Assembly: GCF_003205205.1 (NCBI RefSeq)
Contig: NZ_QJRL01000004.1
Span: forward strand, 229,195 to 293,194
Length of the DNA stretch: 64,000 nucleotides
Reading direction: 5' to 3'
From: Pseudomonas sp. LB-090624
Lineage (GTDB): Bacteria; Pseudomonadota; Gammaproteobacteria; Pseudomonadales; Pseudomonadaceae
Positions 36,275 through 46,432 of this stretch are shown piece after piece. Under the pieces are notes generated by a model. That model was not told where the DNA came from. It was given only the letters and a program-made list of their open reading frames with translations, and searched no databases. The stretch's first letter is position 1, and every line of letters starts with the position of its first letter. A program made the position numbers and the translations under genes.

Positions 36275-36970
36275 TTACTCTTCGCTGGTGTGCACTTTGC
36301 GGTGCAGGATCGCCTGGAACTCATCGGCGAAGGTGTAGTAACGGCCGATCAGCACTTCGCTGCGCGCGGCGAAACGGTTGTAGGCAATAACTGCCGGGAT
36401 CGCTGCGAACAGGCCGATGGCGGTGGCGATCAGCGCTTCGGCGATACCCGGGGCAACCGTGGCCAGGGTGGCCTGCTGGGCGCTGGCCAGGCCGCGGAAG
36501 GAGTTCATGATGCCCCACACGGTACCGAACAGGCCGATGTACGGGCTGGTGGAACCGACAGTGGCCAGGAACGGCAGGCTCTGCTCGAGTTTTTCTTCCT
36601 CGCGCGAAATGGCAACGCGCATGGCACGGCCAACGCCTTCCATGACCGCGTCAGGGTCAACGCCCGGCTGCTGGCGCAGGCGCGAGAACTCCTTGAAGCC
36701 GGCACGGAACACCTGCTCGACGCCCGAATCCGGGTCTGGGTTGCTACCTGCCTGACGGTACAGCTTGGACAGATCGATGCCCGACCAGAAGCGCTCCTCG
36801 AAGGCATCCAGCGCACGACGACCGGCGCGCAGCATGGTGCTGCGCTGGAAGATCATGATCCATGAAGTGACCGATGCGGCCACCAGGGTCAGCATTACCA
36901 GCTGTACCACCACGCTGGCATTGCTGACCAGACTCCACATGGAGGTATGGTCGACGACGTTAGCTTCCAC
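36275..36970 (-). CDS. tolQ: Tol-Pal system protein TolQ
   Basis: The 231-residue ExbB/TolQ-family inner-membrane protein has three helices: one near the start (about 15-38), and a pair around LFGTVWGIMNSFRGL and IAEALIATAIGLFAAIPAVI that lines the proton path. It is the stator of the Tol motor. It begins 2 bp after ybgC ends, with GAGAATAAG-like purines upstream. Confidence 0.96.
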   Translation of the reverse strand: MEANVVDHTSMWSLVSNASVVVQLVMLTLVAASVTSWIMIFQRSTMLRAGRRALDAFEERFWSGIDLSKLYRQAGSNPDPDSGVEQVFRAGFKEFSRLRQQPGVDPDAVMEGVGRAMRVAISREEEKLEQSLPFLATVGSTSPYIGLFGTVWGIMNSFRGLASAQQATLATVAPGIAEALIATAIGLFAAIPAVIAYNRFAARSEVLIGRYYTFADEFQAILHRKVHTSEE

Positions 36971-36972
36971 GC

Positions 36973-37425
36973 TTATTCTCCTGCATTCGATTGATTACCC
37001 GAGCCGTCCGCCGCAAAGGCGTCGCGCAGCTGGGGAGGTATGGCTCGGGGTTTGAAAGTGTCGGCGCGCACTGCGGCCACCAGGAACTGCCCTTCGCAGA
37101 GCAGCGTTTCATCCTTTTCCCGCCAGACCTGCTGTACGAAACGCAGGCTGGCGCGATTGAGTTCAAGTACTTGCGCGGTGACTCGCAGTTCGTCGTCCAG
37201 CCGCGCCGGCGCGTGATAGCGCGCTTCGCTGGAATGGACCACGAACAGCAGGTTGTCTTCGGCCAGTAGCGACTGGGAAAAGCCCAGGTGCCGCAGGCGT
37301 TCGGTGCGCGCGCGCTCCATGAATTTCAGGTAATTGACGTAATACACCACGCCACCGGCATCGGTATCTTCGTAATAGACGCGACAACGGTGTGCGAACG
37401 GTTCCAGGCCATTTTGCGCGCGCAT
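36973..37425 (-). CDS. ybgC: Acyl-CoA thioesterase YbgC
   Basis: The 150-residue hot-dog-fold protein has the 4-hydroxybenzoyl-CoA-thioesterase motif [20 protein letters not shown], with the catalytic Asp. YbgC opens the tol-pal cluster in most gamma-proteobacteria and hydrolyses acyl-CoA, possibly linking lipid synthesis to the envelope. About 125 bp separate it from ruvB; this gap may contain the tol promoter. Confidence 0.94.
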   Translation of the reverse strand: MRAQNGLEPFAHRCRVYYEDTDAGGVVYYVNYLKFMERARTERLRHLGFSQSLLAEDNLLFVVHSSEARYHAPARLDDELRVTAQVLELNRASLRFVQQVWREKDETLLCEGQFLVAAVRADTFKPRAIPPQLRDAFAADGSGNQSNAGE

Positions 37426-37550
37426 ACTCTAGTGCTTACTCCTCAGCTTGCCAATCCGCTGCGGCAACTGTTTTTGCTTCATTAATGTCTTATTGCCAGC
37501 GCACCTAGGGCATGCCAGCGGTAGGACCACGAAAAGTCGGTTTTGATCTG

Positions 37551-38597
37551 TCATTCATCGCCCGGCTCGGAAAAATCACCACCCTCCCCCAGACGCCCTG
37601 GAATATTCAGGCCGAAGTGCAGGTAGGCATGACGGGTGACCACGCGACCGCGCGGGGTACGCATGATGTAGCCCTGCTGAATCAGGTACGGCTCGAGCAC
37701 GTCCTCGATGGTATGGCGCTCTTCGCTGATGGCTGCGGCCAGGTTGTCCACACCCACCGGGCCACCATCGAACTTCTCGATCATGGTCAGCAGCAGGCGG
37801 CGGTCGGAATGGTCGAAACCGCGCTCGTCGACGTCCAGCAGGTTCAGCGCCATGTCGGCCACGGCCTTGGTGATCTGGCCCTTGCCGCGCACCTCGGCAT
37901 AGTCACGCACGCGGCGCAGCAGGCGGTTGGCGATACGCGGCGTGCCGCGGGCCCGGCGGGCGATCTCGTAGGCACCCTGATCTTCGATGGCCAGGCCAAG
38001 GATATTGGCCGAACGGCTGACGATGGTAGCCAGGTCCTTGTCGCTGTAGAACTCCAGGCGCTGAACGATACCGAAGCGGTCACGCAGCGGGTTGGTGAGC
38101 ATGCCGGCCCGGGTAGTGGCGCCGACCAGGGTGAACGGTGGCAGGTCGAGCTTGATCGAACGGGCCGCCGGCCCTTCGCCGATCATGATGTCGAGCTGGA
38201 AGTCTTCCATGGCCGGGTACAAGACCTCTTCGACGATCGGTGACAGGCGGTGGATCTCGTCGATGAACAGCACGTCGTGCGGTTCGAGGTTGGTCAGCAT
38301 GGCCGCCAGGTCGCCCGGGCGCTCCAGAATAGGCCCCGAGGTGCTTTTAACCGACACCCCCATTTCATGGGCGATGATGTTGGCCAAGGTAGTCTTGCCC
38401 AAGCCTGGCGGGCCGAAGATAAGCGTGTGATCGAGCGACTCACTGCGGCCACGGGCGGCCTGGATGAACAGTGCCATCTGCTCGCGCACCACCGGCTGGC
38501 CGATGTAATCGTCCAGGCTGAGCGGGCGAATCGCCCGGTCCTGGACTTCTTCACGGTCGCGGCCACTGGCGGCGATCAGGCGGTCGGCTTCGATCAC
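37551..38597 (-). CDS. ruvB: Holliday-junction branch-migration motor RuvB
   Basis: The 348-residue AAA+ ATPase drives branch migration with RuvA. It has the Walker [21 protein letters not shown], Walker [11 protein letters not shown], sensor GATTRAGML, and a C-terminal winged helix ([16 protein letters not shown]). It starts with GTG overlapping the ruvA stop (GTGA). No LexA box was seen upstream of ruvA in my reading. Confidence 0.97.
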   Translation of the reverse strand: MIEADRLIAASGRDREEVQDRAIRPLSLDDYIGQPVVREQMALFIQAARGRSESLDHTLIFGPPGLGKTTLANIIAHEMGVSVKSTSGPILERPGDLAAMLTNLEPHDVLFIDEIHRLSPIVEEVLYPAMEDFQLDIMIGEGPAARSIKLDLPPFTLVGATTRAGMLTNPLRDRFGIVQRLEFYSDKDLATIVSRSANILGLAIEDQGAYEIARRARGTPRIANRLLRRVRDYAEVRGKGQITKAVADMALNLLDVDERGFDHSDRRLLLTMIEKFDGGPVGVDNLAAAISEERHTIEDVLEPYLIQQGYIMRTPRGRVVTRHAYLHFGLNIPGRLGEGGDFSEPGDE

Positions 38598-39211
38598 TTG
38601 GTAATCATCCCTTTCAGGCTGCGGCGTATCAGTTCTTCACTGCTGAGGCCGGCCTTGTCCTTGATCGCGGCGATGGCCTTGCTGGCTTCCTGGGGCTTGT
38701 AACCCAGCGAAACCAGGGCACTGACCGCATCGGCCTCGGCGCTGGACTCGCTGGCGACCGGCAATGGCCCGTCGGAGACCAGGGTGAACATGGCCGGGGA
38801 AGTTTCCCAGGCCTTGAAGCGGTCCTTGAGCTCGACCAGCAGGCGTTCGGCGGTCTTTTTGCCAACACCAGGCACACGCACCAGGGCAGAAGTGTCCTGA
38901 GCCTGCACGCAGCGCACCAACTCGTCCACTTCCAGGCCGGACATCAGCGCCAGGGCCAGCTTAGGCCCCACGCCGTTCAGGCGGATAAGCTCACGGAACA
39001 GCTCGCGCTCGCGCTTTTCGGCAAAACCGTAGAGCAGGTGGGCGTCTTCGCGCACGACCAGGTGGGTGTGCACGGTGACGGTTTCGCCCACTTTGGGCAG
39101 ACGGTACAGCGTGGTCATGGGAACTTCCAGTTCGTAACCCACGCCGTTGACGTCGATAATCAGGTGCGGCGGCTGTTTTTCCGCCAGGGTGCCGCGCAAA
39201 CGTCCAATCAC
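38594..39211 (-). CDS. ruvA: Holliday-junction DNA helicase subunit RuvA
   Basis: The 205-residue protein has an N-terminal OB fold ([12 protein letters not shown]), two helix-hairpin-helix motifs ([18 protein letters not shown] and [20 protein letters not shown]) that grip the junction, and a small C-terminal domain that binds RuvB. It lies between ruvC and ruvB on the same strand. Confidence 0.97.
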   Translation of the reverse strand: MIGRLRGTLAEKQPPHLIIDVNGVGYELEVPMTTLYRLPKVGETVTVHTHLVVREDAHLLYGFAEKRERELFRELIRLNGVGPKLALALMSGLEVDELVRCVQAQDTSALVRVPGVGKKTAERLLVELKDRFKAWETSPAMFTLVSDGPLPVASESSAEADAVSALVSLGYKPQEASKAIAAIKDKAGLSSEELIRRSLKGMITK

Positions 39212-39320
39212 GTTCCGATCCTTCCTCTCGGGGAGCCGGTCAAAGACCGCTCAACCCTATCAGCAAATTCAGCGGGTGAATGCGTCACCCAGACAAATTT
39301 TGTATCTGCGCATGAAGCGC

Positions 39321-39845
39321 TCAAAGACGCAAGCGCCCGCCGCGTCGCCGCGCCGTGGCGAGGCCATGGGGGACCAGGCTGGAACGGGTGTGGGCGTGGC
39401 ACAGTGCAATCGCCAGGGCGTCAGAGGCGTCGATCTGCGGCTTTTGCGTCAGTTTCAGCAAGTGCATGACCATCATCATCACCTGCTCCTTGTTGGCTCC
39501 CCCGGTGCCGGCCACGGCCTGCTTCACCTGGGTGGCGCTGTATTCGGCGATTTCCAGGCCAGCCTCGGCAGCCGCGACGATAGCCGCGCCACGGGCCTGG
39601 CCGAGCTTGAGCGCCGAGTCGGCATTGCGGGCCATGAACACGCGCTCGATGCCCATGGTCACTGGGCCGTGCAGGGCGATGATTTCACTGACACCGCGAA
39701 AAACGATCTGCAGCCGTTCGTGCAACTCACCGCTGCCGGTGCGGATACAGCCCGACGCCACGTACTCGCAACCACGAGCGGTCTGGCGTACCACGCCATA
39801 GCCGGTGATGCGCGAGCCGGGGTCGATACCTAGAATCAGAGTCAT
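39321..39845 (-). CDS. ruvC: Holliday-junction resolvase RuvC
   Basis: The start at 39845 gives 174 residues beginning [19 protein letters not shown], the usual RuvC opening with the first catalytic Asp; the longer frame adds an unrelated leader. Other marks are [20 protein letters not shown] with the catalytic Glu and [14 protein letters not shown] with the final Asp. It cuts junctions in concert with RuvAB. About 110 bp separate it from ruvA, and a very long palindrome lies upstream. Confidence 0.97.
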   Translation of the reverse strand: MTLILGIDPGSRITGYGVVRQTARGCEYVASGCIRTGSGELHERLQIVFRGVSEIIALHGPVTMGIERVFMARNADSALKLGQARGAAIVAAAEAGLEIAEYSATQVKQAVAGTGGANKEQVMMMVMHLLKLTQKPQIDASDALAIALCHAHTRSSLVPHGLATARRRGGRLRL

Positions 39846-39879
39846 AGTGCCTGTCGTAAATTGATGCATCTTTGCAAAC

Positions 39880-39981
39880 TGCACCGGCCCTTTCCGCAGT
39901 GGTTCGGCGCCCCGCTCCTACAGGTACTGTGCAATACCTGTAGGAGCGGGGCGCCGAACCACTGCGGAAAGGGCCGGTGCA
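39880..39981. repeat. Very long perfect palindrome between ruvC and yebC
   Basis: Two 47-bp arms (39880-39926 and 39935-39981) are exact reverse complements around an 8-base loop. They contain CCGCTCCTACAGG-type REP sequence. It is a compact REP pair that could form a large cruciform or RNA hairpin between two co-directional genes. Confidence 0.9.
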
Positions 39982-40024
39982 GGCAACGAAAAGCTTTAAT
40001 GCCTGATTGAACTGCCAGGACACC

Positions 40025-40771
40025 TTAGCCGAGGTTTTCCATGATCTCATCGGAAATCTGGGCGTTGGAGTAGACGTTCTGCACGTCATCCAGGTCTTCG
40101 AGCATGTCGATCAGCTTGAGCACCTTCTCGGCACCGTCCTGATCGAGTTCGGCGCTGGTGGTCGGCTGCATCACGATTTCCGCGTCAGCCGCCTTGAAGC
40201 CGGCTTCTTCCAGGGCATTCCGCACCGCGTAGAAGCTGTTGAACGAGGTGAACACCTCGAACGAACCGTCGTCGTTGGCTACCACGTCATCGGCATCGGC
40301 TTCCATCGCCGCTTCCATCAACGCGTCTTCGTCTACGCCAGGGGCAAAGCTGATCTGCCCCTTGCGCTCGAACAGGTAGGCCACCGAGCCATCGGTGCCG
40401 AGGTTGCCGCCACACTTGGTGAAGGCATGGCGCACGGCGGCGGCGGTACGGTTGCGGTTGTCGGTCATGGCTTCGACCATGATCGCCACGCCACCCGGGC
40501 CGTAACCCTCGTAGCTGAGTTCTTCGACGTTGTCGCTTTCGTTGGTGCCGGCACCACGGGCCACGGCGCGATCGATAATGTCGCGGCTCATGTTGGCGCC
40601 CAGGGCCTTGTCCAGCGCCAGGCGCAGCCGCGGGTTGGAAGCCGGGTCAGGTCCGCCCTGCTTTGCAGCGACCGTCAATTCGCGGATCCACTTGGTGAAG
40701 ACCTTGCCTCTCTTGGCATCCTGGCGCTCTTTGCGGTGCTTGATGTTCGCCCACTTGGAATGACCAGCCAT
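40025..40771 (-). CDS. yebC: YebC/TACO1-family protein
   Basis: The 248-residue protein starts [14 protein letters not shown] and has [19 protein letters not shown] and [11 protein letters not shown], all hallmarks of the family. YebC proteins act as transcription regulators in some species and help ribosomes through proline stretches in others; which applies here is not shown by sequence. It sits between aspS and ruvC on the same strand, a common order in pseudomonads. Confidence 0.96.
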   Translation of the reverse strand: MAGHSKWANIKHRKERQDAKRGKVFTKWIRELTVAAKQGGPDPASNPRLRLALDKALGANMSRDIIDRAVARGAGTNESDNVEELSYEGYGPGGVAIMVEAMTDNRNRTAAAVRHAFTKCGGNLGTDGSVAYLFERKGQISFAPGVDEDALMEAAMEADADDVVANDDGSFEVFTSFNSFYAVRNALEEAGFKAADAEIVMQPTTSAELDQDGAEKVLKLIDMLEDLDDVQNVYSNAQISDEIMENLG

Positions 40772-40886
40772 AACGACTCCGAATCCTTTGACTCACAAAC
40801 AGCCCCGCCCCATGACGGGGCGGGGCGGGAAAATGCCTGCGCCGGAACGCAAAGGGCGCATCCATGTGGGTGCGCCCGGGGACTGC

Positions 40887-42662
40887 TTACTCGACCTTGG
40901 TCTGTTCGCGCAGTCGGATGTGCAGCTCGCGCAGGGCCTTGGCGTCGACCAGGCCAGGGGCTTGGGTCATGACGCACGCAGCGCTCTGGGTTTTCGGGAA
41001 GGCGATCACTTCACGGATCGACTGGGCGCCGGTCATCAGCATGACCAGGCGGTCCAGGCCGAAGGCCAGGCCACCGTGAGGCGGTGCACCGAACTTCAGG
41101 GCGTCGAGCAGGAAGCCGAATTTCTCTTCCTGTTCCGCTGCCTCGATGCCCAGCAGGCGGAATACTGCCTGTTGCATCTCTTTACGGTGGATACGGATCG
41201 AACCGCCACCCAGTTCGGTACCGTTCAGCACCATGTCGTAGGCACGCGACAGCGCGGTGGCCGGGTTGGCCTCGAGCTCTTCCGGGGTGCACTTCGGCGC
41301 GGTGAACGGGTGGTGCAGCGCAGTGAAGCTGCCGTCTTCGTTCTCTTCGAACATCGGGAAGTCGACGACCCACATCGGCGCCCACTCGCAGGTCAGCAGC
41401 TCGAAGTCGTGACCCAGGCGGATACGCAGCGCGCCCAGGGCTTCACTGACCACCTTGAACTTGTCGGCACCGAAGAACACGATGTCGCCGTCCACGGCAC
41501 CCACGCGGTCGAGGATGTTGTTGAGGTTGGCCTCAGGGATGTTCTTGACGATAGGCGACTGCAGGCCTTCGACACCCTTGGCGCGCTCGTTGACCTTGAT
41601 GTAGGCCAGGCCCTTGGCACCGTAGATGCCCACGAACTTGGTGTACTCGTCGATCTTACTGCGCGGCATGCTGGCACCGCCTGGCAGACGCAGGGCGGTC
41701 ACACGGCACTTCGGATCGTTGGCCGGGCCGGCGAACACCTTGAAGTCGACATCCTTCAGCTGGTCGGCAACGTCGACCAGTTCCAGCGGGTTACGCAGGT
41801 CTGGCTTGTCGGAACCGTAGCGGCGCATGGCTTCTTCGAAGGTCATGTGCGGGAATTCGCCGAATTCCAGGTCGAGCACTTCCTTGAACAGCTTGCGGAT
41901 CATGCTTTCGGTCAGGCCCATGATCTCGCTTTCATCGAGGAAGCTGGTCTCGATGTCGATCTGGGTGAATTCTGGCTGGCGGTCGGCACGCAGGTCTTCG
42001 TCACGGAAGCACTTGGCGATCTGGTAGTAGCGGTCGAAGCCGGCGACCATCAGCAGCTGCTTGAACAGCTGGGGCGACTGCGGCAGGGCGAAGAAGCTAC
42101 CGGCATGGGTACGGCTTGGCACCAGGTAGTCGCGCGCGCCTTCCGGAGTGGCACGGGTGAGGATCGGCGTTTCGACGTCGAGGAAGCCGTTGTCATCCAT
42201 GAACCGACGGATGCTGCTGGTGATGCGCGAACGCAGGCGCAGCTTTTCAGCCATTTCCGGGCGACGCAGGTCGATGAAGCGGTAGCGCAGGCGGGTTTCC
42301 TCGCCGACGTCGGAGTACTCGTTCAGCGGGAACGGCGGGGTTTCCGCTTCGTTGAGCACGGTCAGCTGGTAGCCGAGGATCTCGATGGCACCGGAGGCCA
42401 TGTTGGCATTCACTGCACCTTCAGGGCGCTTGCGGACCTTGCCGGTGATCTGTACGACGTATTCGCTGCGCACGCGGTCGGCGGCGGCGAAGGTTTCGGC
42501 GCGATCCGGGTCGAACACGACCTGGGCCATGCCTTCGCGGTCACGGATGTCGAGGAAGATCACCCCGCCGTGGTCGCGGCGACGATGGACCCAGCCGCAA
42601 AGGGTGACTTCCTGGCCGTCCAGGCTCTCGTTCAGTTGGCCGCAATAATGGCTGCGCATCAT
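40887..42662 (-). CDS. aspS: Aspartyl-tRNA synthetase
   Basis: The 591-residue bacterial-type class II synthetase has an N-terminal OB domain ([11 protein letters not shown]), the catalytic domain with motif 2 ([18 protein letters not shown]), a GAD insertion (about 290-420) and motif 3 ([15 protein letters not shown]). The Pseudomonas enzyme of this type is known to charge both tRNA-Asp and tRNA-Asn, the latter corrected by GatCAB. It starts the minus-strand run aspS-yebC-ruvCAB. Confidence 0.97.
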   Translation of the reverse strand: MMRSHYCGQLNESLDGQEVTLCGWVHRRRDHGGVIFLDIRDREGMAQVVFDPDRAETFAAADRVRSEYVVQITGKVRKRPEGAVNANMASGAIEILGYQLTVLNEAETPPFPLNEYSDVGEETRLRYRFIDLRRPEMAEKLRLRSRITSSIRRFMDDNGFLDVETPILTRATPEGARDYLVPSRTHAGSFFALPQSPQLFKQLLMVAGFDRYYQIAKCFRDEDLRADRQPEFTQIDIETSFLDESEIMGLTESMIRKLFKEVLDLEFGEFPHMTFEEAMRRYGSDKPDLRNPLELVDVADQLKDVDFKVFAGPANDPKCRVTALRLPGGASMPRSKIDEYTKFVGIYGAKGLAYIKVNERAKGVEGLQSPIVKNIPEANLNNILDRVGAVDGDIVFFGADKFKVVSEALGALRIRLGHDFELLTCEWAPMWVVDFPMFEENEDGSFTALHHPFTAPKCTPEELEANPATALSRAYDMVLNGTELGGGSIRIHRKEMQQAVFRLLGIEAAEQEEKFGFLLDALKFGAPPHGGLAFGLDRLVMLMTGAQSIREVIAFPKTQSAACVMTQAPGLVDAKALRELHIRLREQTKVE

Positions 42663-42755
42663 GATGGTGGTTTCGCTTCTCGTGATTCGTGTATTCGGTG
42701 GAGGCCTTGGCCGCCCAGAGGGCTAATACTGCAAGACCCGGTCACAGCATTCAAC

Positions 42756-42977
42756 TCAGTCGGCCTTGTCGCCGCCTGCCAGATTCTTTTTCGCCCCGGT
42801 CTTGAAGTCGGTTTCGTACCAACCATTTCCGCTCAGGCGAAAGCCTGGCACCGACAGCAGCTTTTTCAGCGCTGGCGCCTGACAGGCCGGGCAATCGGTA
42901 AGCGGCGCGGCGCTGATCTTCTGCAGCACTTCCATGCGGTGCTCGCAGGATGCACATTGATAGTCATAAAGGGGCAT
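42756..42977 (-). CDS. FmdB-type zinc-ribbon protein
   Basis: The 73-residue protein begins MPLYDYQCASCEHRMEVLQK and has a second pair in CPACQAPALKK, which makes the four-Cys zinc ribbon of the FmdB family. The C-terminus is basic. Family members act as small regulators or DNA/RNA-contacting proteins in some bacteria, but no clear role is known. It lies about 90 bp upstream of aspS and is probably on the same transcript. Confidence 0.88.
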   Translation of the reverse strand: MPLYDYQCASCEHRMEVLQKISAAPLTDCPACQAPALKKLLSVPGFRLSGNGWYETDFKTGAKKNLAGGDKAD

Positions 42978-43069
42978 GGGTGTCTCTCGTCAACCACAAC
43001 GCTGGCTGCCGGGGCAGCAAAAAGCGGGATTATATATGGTTAACAGGCACTGCGCAGCCCGCCCGGCGA

Positions 43070-43399
43070 TCAACGCACACTTGGCGGGTCTTGCAGCCAT
43101 GCCACGCAGATTACCCGGATCAACCCGCTGAAATTGCGCACTCCACCCTGGCGCAGGTGGACCTCGCGGTCTACGTAGGACAACACCGCACTGACCGAGC
43201 AGTGGTTGGCGGCGGCGATGCGCTCGAGAATGCCCCAGTAGACGGCCTCCAGGCGCAGGCAGGTGGAAAAGCCGTTGAGCCGCACCGAGCGCGACACTGG
43301 CTGGGTCTGCAACATGTCGAAATCCGCCTTGAACGGATCAATGCACTGTTTTCCCGGCCAACTGCCCTGGCCAGCCACACGCTTGCTCGCTTGCATCAT
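43070..43399 (-). CDS. Ribbon-helix-helix DNA-binding protein
   Basis: The ATG at 43399 (GAGGAA upstream) gives 109 residues. The segment SRSVRLNGFSTCLRLEAVYW and ILERIAAANHCSVSAVLSYV match the RHH_4 family: a short strand for the DNA major groove, then two helices. Such proteins are small transcription regulators. The first about 30 residues are not conserved, so the true start could be later. It lies about 90 bp upstream of the FmdB-like gene. Target unknown. Confidence 0.7.
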   Translation of the reverse strand: MMQASKRVAGQGSWPGKQCIDPFKADFDMLQTQPVSRSVRLNGFSTCLRLEAVYWGILERIAAANHCSVSAVLSYVDREVHLRQGGVRNFSGLIRVICVAWLQDPPSVR

Positions 43400-43576
43400 G
43401 CGCCACACTTCCTCGTCACAGGTACCAGGTGGCCTATGAAGCGCTGACGGGCGAGCTTAAAGCAGCGGCAAAATGTTCCTGCACAAAAAGCAAAACCTGC
43501 CGGATTGTCACACCTTTGGGCAGGTTGACCAGGCTGGAGCAACTGGCTTGCTCACTTTCTAGAATCCGGGCATCCC

Positions 43577-43660
43577 GTGGGAGCGGGCTTGCCCCGCGAA
43601 CACGGGCAAAGCCCGTGCCATCCATCGCAGCGCCTGCTTCGCGGGCAAACCCGCCCCCAC
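43577..43660. repeat. Imperfect REPIN between RHH gene and dps
   Basis: Two inverted arms (43577-43600 and 43638-43660) share GTGGGAGCGGGCTTGCC-like and GCGGGCAAACCCGCCC-like REP sequence, and a shorter ACGGGCAAAGCCCGT hairpin lies between them. Confidence 0.75.
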
Positions 43661-43682
43661 AGGGTTACATTCCCCCGAACAA

Positions 43683-44156
43683 TTACTTGCCGTCGAGCAG
43701 CACCCGCAGCATCCAGGCGGTTTTCTCGTGCACCTGCATGCGCTGGGTCAGCAGGTCGGCAGTCGGCTCGTCACTGACCTTGTCCACCACCGGGAAAATG
43801 CTGCGAGCGGTACGCACCACGGCTTCCTGCCCCTGCACCAGCTGGCGGATCATCTCTTCCGCAGCCGGCACTCCTTCCTCCTCCTTGATCGACGAGTGCC
43901 GCGCATAGAATGCGTACGACCCCGGTGCCGGGAAGCCGAGCGCACGGATCCGCTCGGCGATCGAGTCGACCGCCAGTGCCAGTTCGGTGTACTGCTCTTC
44001 GAACATCAGGTGCAGGGTGCGGAAGGACGGGCCGGTGACGTTCCAGTGAAAGTTATGGGTTTTCAGATACAGCACGTAGGTATCCGACAACAGGCGGGAC
44101 AGCCCATCGACGATGGACTTGCGATCTTCTTCACTGATACCGATATCGATTGCCAT
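43683..44156 (-). CDS. dps: Dps-type ferritin, DNA protection during starvation
   Basis: The start at 44156 (AAAGGGGAAC upstream) gives 157 residues. The ferroxidase-site motif [19 protein letters not shown] and the partner stretch [21 protein letters not shown] are clear. Dps dodecamers oxidise and store iron with hydrogen peroxide and shield DNA. It is separated from its neighbours by REP sequence and a 280-bp upstream region that should hold its stress promoter. Confidence 0.94.
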   Translation of the reverse strand: MAIDIGISEEDRKSIVDGLSRLLSDTYVLYLKTHNFHWNVTGPSFRTLHLMFEEQYTELALAVDSIAERIRALGFPAPGSYAFYARHSSIKEEEGVPAAEEMIRQLVQGQEAVVRTARSIFPVVDKVSDEPTADLLTQRMQVHEKTAWMLRVLLDGK

Positions 44157-44437
44157 GAAGTTCCCCTTTCCATAAGGCTTGAGACTCAAGCGGGCGCCGA
44201 CCACTGTAGCAACACTTGGCGCATGCCGCATGTGACATGGCGCAACACATCGGCCGCCGGGCGGCCCGCGGTTTGAGTAGCCTGCGGCTTTACTGTTAAA
44301 TAGGCAGCGTGCCACCCGTGCGGACTGTCATTGCCGGGTGCATAGGCTGGCTTGCCACGTGTTCGCGCTCTACACCTCATGCGCACCGTGCTGCCAGCTC
44401 TTCCTGTGATCGGCCTAATCAACTGTGAGCCAACCCC

Positions 44438-45031
44438 ATGTTCAAGATCGTCCATCTGGTGACGGGCGTGGCAGCCTTGCTGCTATCGCTCATACCCAGT
44501 CTGAAAACCGATGCAACACCCTTCCTGCAGCAACCCGACGCGGTCTACCTGGCCTTGCTAGGCCTGCTCAACCTGGTCCTGGCACCGGTCGTGCCTCTGT
44601 ATTACCGCGGCGCGCGCCAGCAACTGCAACACCTGGCATGCGCCCTGTTGGTGGTGGCCGTGGTACTGCAGACCCTGACCCTGCTGGCGCGCCCGGAAAT
44701 GGGCAACCTGGCGGCGCTGGTCTGCGCCACGCTGGCCGTAGCCCTGCACCTGGCGGTGGGTTTTGCCCGCAGCCCGCGCAAGGTACGCAGCGCCCAGCAC
44801 GCAGCACAAGATGTCGGCAACCGGGATACCGGTACGGTGAAGTGGTTCAACACGTCGAAAGGCTTCGGCTTCATTTCCCGTGATTCGGGCGATGACATCT
44901 TCGTGCACTTCCGCGCCATTCGCGGCGAGGGCCACCGCATCCTGGTCGAAGGCCAGCGCGTGGAGTTCTCGGTGATGCACCGCGACAAAGGCCTGCAGGC
45001 AGAAGACGTGGTGGCAGTTACCCGCCGCTGA
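44438..45031 (+). CDS. Membrane-anchored cold-shock-domain protein
   Basis: The 197-residue protein is a fusion-like layout. Three hydrophobic segments (about 5-21, 37-56 and 65-85, with a possible fourth near 88-108) are followed by a complete cold-shock domain (about 130-197: [20 protein letters not shown] with RNP1 KGFGFI, then [10 protein letters not shown] with RNP2). Free CspA proteins bind single-stranded nucleic acid and unfold mRNA. Here the domain would face the cytosol at the membrane. I recall similar genes in other pseudomonads, with no known role. It stands alone, divergent from dps. Confidence 0.8.
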   Translation: MFKIVHLVTGVAALLLSLIPSLKTDATPFLQQPDAVYLALLGLLNLVLAPVVPLYYRGARQQLQHLACALLVVAVVLQTLTLLARPEMGNLAALVCATLAVALHLAVGFARSPRKVRSAQHAAQDVGNRDTGTVKWFNTSKGFGFISRDSGDDIFVHFRAIRGEGHRILVEGQRVEFSVMHRDKGLQAEDVVAVTRR

Positions 45032-45114
45032 CGACGCCAGCGGCGCCCAACCAGCCCTCACAGGTATTGCGCAGGCTTTGAGCGCGGCGCAATTCCTGTG
45101 GACGGGGCCTCGCA

Positions 45115-45321
45115 TCAGTAATGCGGCGGCGGCGCTTCTTCCCCTTCGCTGCCGTACTGGCCAACCATCTCTTCGTAACGCTTGATCAGCTCGGCCATCT
45201 GCATTTGCAGGCGCTCGATCACCCGCCCCTGCTCGACCACCACGTCATTCAACGCCTGGATCGTGTCATCCTGGAACGCTTGGCGGGTTTCCAGTTCGAC
45301 CATACGCATTTCCAGCGACAT
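45115..45321 (-). CDS. slyX: SlyX family protein
   Basis: The 68-residue protein is nearly all coiled coil: [20 protein letters not shown], then [20 protein letters not shown], and the family's C-terminal end with PPPHY. The ATG is at 45321, one base before the HIT gene's stop codon, so the two are coupled. Function of SlyX is unknown. Cytoplasmic. Confidence 0.9.
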   Translation of the reverse strand: MSLEMRMVELETRQAFQDDTIQALNDVVVEQGRVIERLQMQMAELIKRYEEMVGQYGSEGEEAPPPHY

Positions 45322-45322
45322 C

Positions 45323-45742
45323 TCAGGCCTCCTGATAGCCGGCAAGCTGCAGCCCGCGCAGGCGCTGGCGAATGGCTTGCAACTGGGCATCGGTGTACGC
45401 CACAGCCGGGCATTTGCCCCAAACCGGTGCCGGCCAGGCAGCATCGTCACGCCGACGCACGATCACATGCATGTGCAACTGGCTGACCACATTGCCCAGG
45501 GTGGCCACATTCATCTTGTCGGCGCCGTAGCTGACCTTCAGCGCTTCTGCCAGCAGGGTGGTTTCCTGCCACAACTGCTGCTGCTCGGCCGCCTCCAGCT
45601 CGAACAGTTCACTGATGCCGGCGCGCTTGGGCACGAGGATGAACCAGGGGTAATTGGCATCCTTGCTCAGCAGCAATTGGCACAGCGCAAACTCCCCCAG
45701 CACCAGAGAATCCTGCTGCAATCGCGAATCGAGGATGAACAC
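45323..45742 (-). CDS. HIT-domain protein
   Basis: The 139-residue protein starts with GTG after a strong AAGGAGA site. It has the HIT fold with the histidine triad in [10 protein letters not shown] (His-x-His; the third position is Ile-Val in place of a plain HxHxH) and upstream [14 protein letters not shown] proteins are nucleotide hydrolases or transferases. It runs directly into slyX. The substrate is not known. Confidence 0.85.
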   Translation of the reverse strand: MFILDSRLQQDSLVLGEFALCQLLLSKDANYPWFILVPKRAGISELFELEAAEQQQLWQETTLLAEALKVSYGADKMNVATLGNVVSQLHMHVIVRRRDDAAWPAPVWGKCPAVAYTDAQLQAIRQRLRGLQLAGYQEA

Positions 45743-46432
45743 GGGTTATCTCCTTCAGGCAAAACCATCCCGCTTCAGGCGGAAAACAGGGCTGCAAGGA
45801 TACCTTGCACGTTCCCGGTAACACAGCGCTACTTTTCGCACCAAAATGAGGCCGACTGTCCACGCTCTCCACACTTGCGACCACACAAAACACTACGGAT
45901 GAAGAAATTGCGGTAACACCTTGACTTGCATGGCAGCTTTTTAAATTTTAATGATTCTCGACACCAAAACGCCCTCAACCAGCCCTCACCCCGTGTTTAC
46001 GGCACTTTCCGACCCCCGGTAGCAGGTTTTGTGAAAATTTCATGAACTGTTGCGAATTTTGAGCACGCTTGTTGCATTCCCTTCACGCCAAGTCGGCACG
46101 ACATCTGCAACGTCAGATGCACGCGACAAATAACAACAGCGGCATTGGTTACCAGGGAATTTTCTGCCCCGGATCGGTAGTTACAAGTTCGTTACGGTAA
46201 AAGGTACAGCGTTGGGGTTGTACAGCCCTTGAACCGAGGCGTGATTTGCGACATGGAAATACCTAAAAGCGACATGGTGAAAAAGTTCCGCAAAGAGTAC
46301 TTATAGCCATATCGCCAACAACAGTCAGCGTGCTATACATTTTCGCCGACATAACAAGAAAGAGCTGCCCCATATAACTAAAACACATGGACGCAGCGGT
46401 ACTCTTCCTAAAAACCAAAGGAGCAAATCACG
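45743..46432. other. Long control region upstream of the porin gene
   Basis: This 690-bp stretch has no convincing gene. It is A/T-rich near 45930-45960 and 46020-46080. The sequence TTTTAATGATTCTCG near 45945-45960 resembles half of a Fur box, a weak hint only. The porin's own site (AAAGGAG) is at its right end. A small RNA could be hidden here, but I see no clear promoter-terminator pair. Confidence 0.45.
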
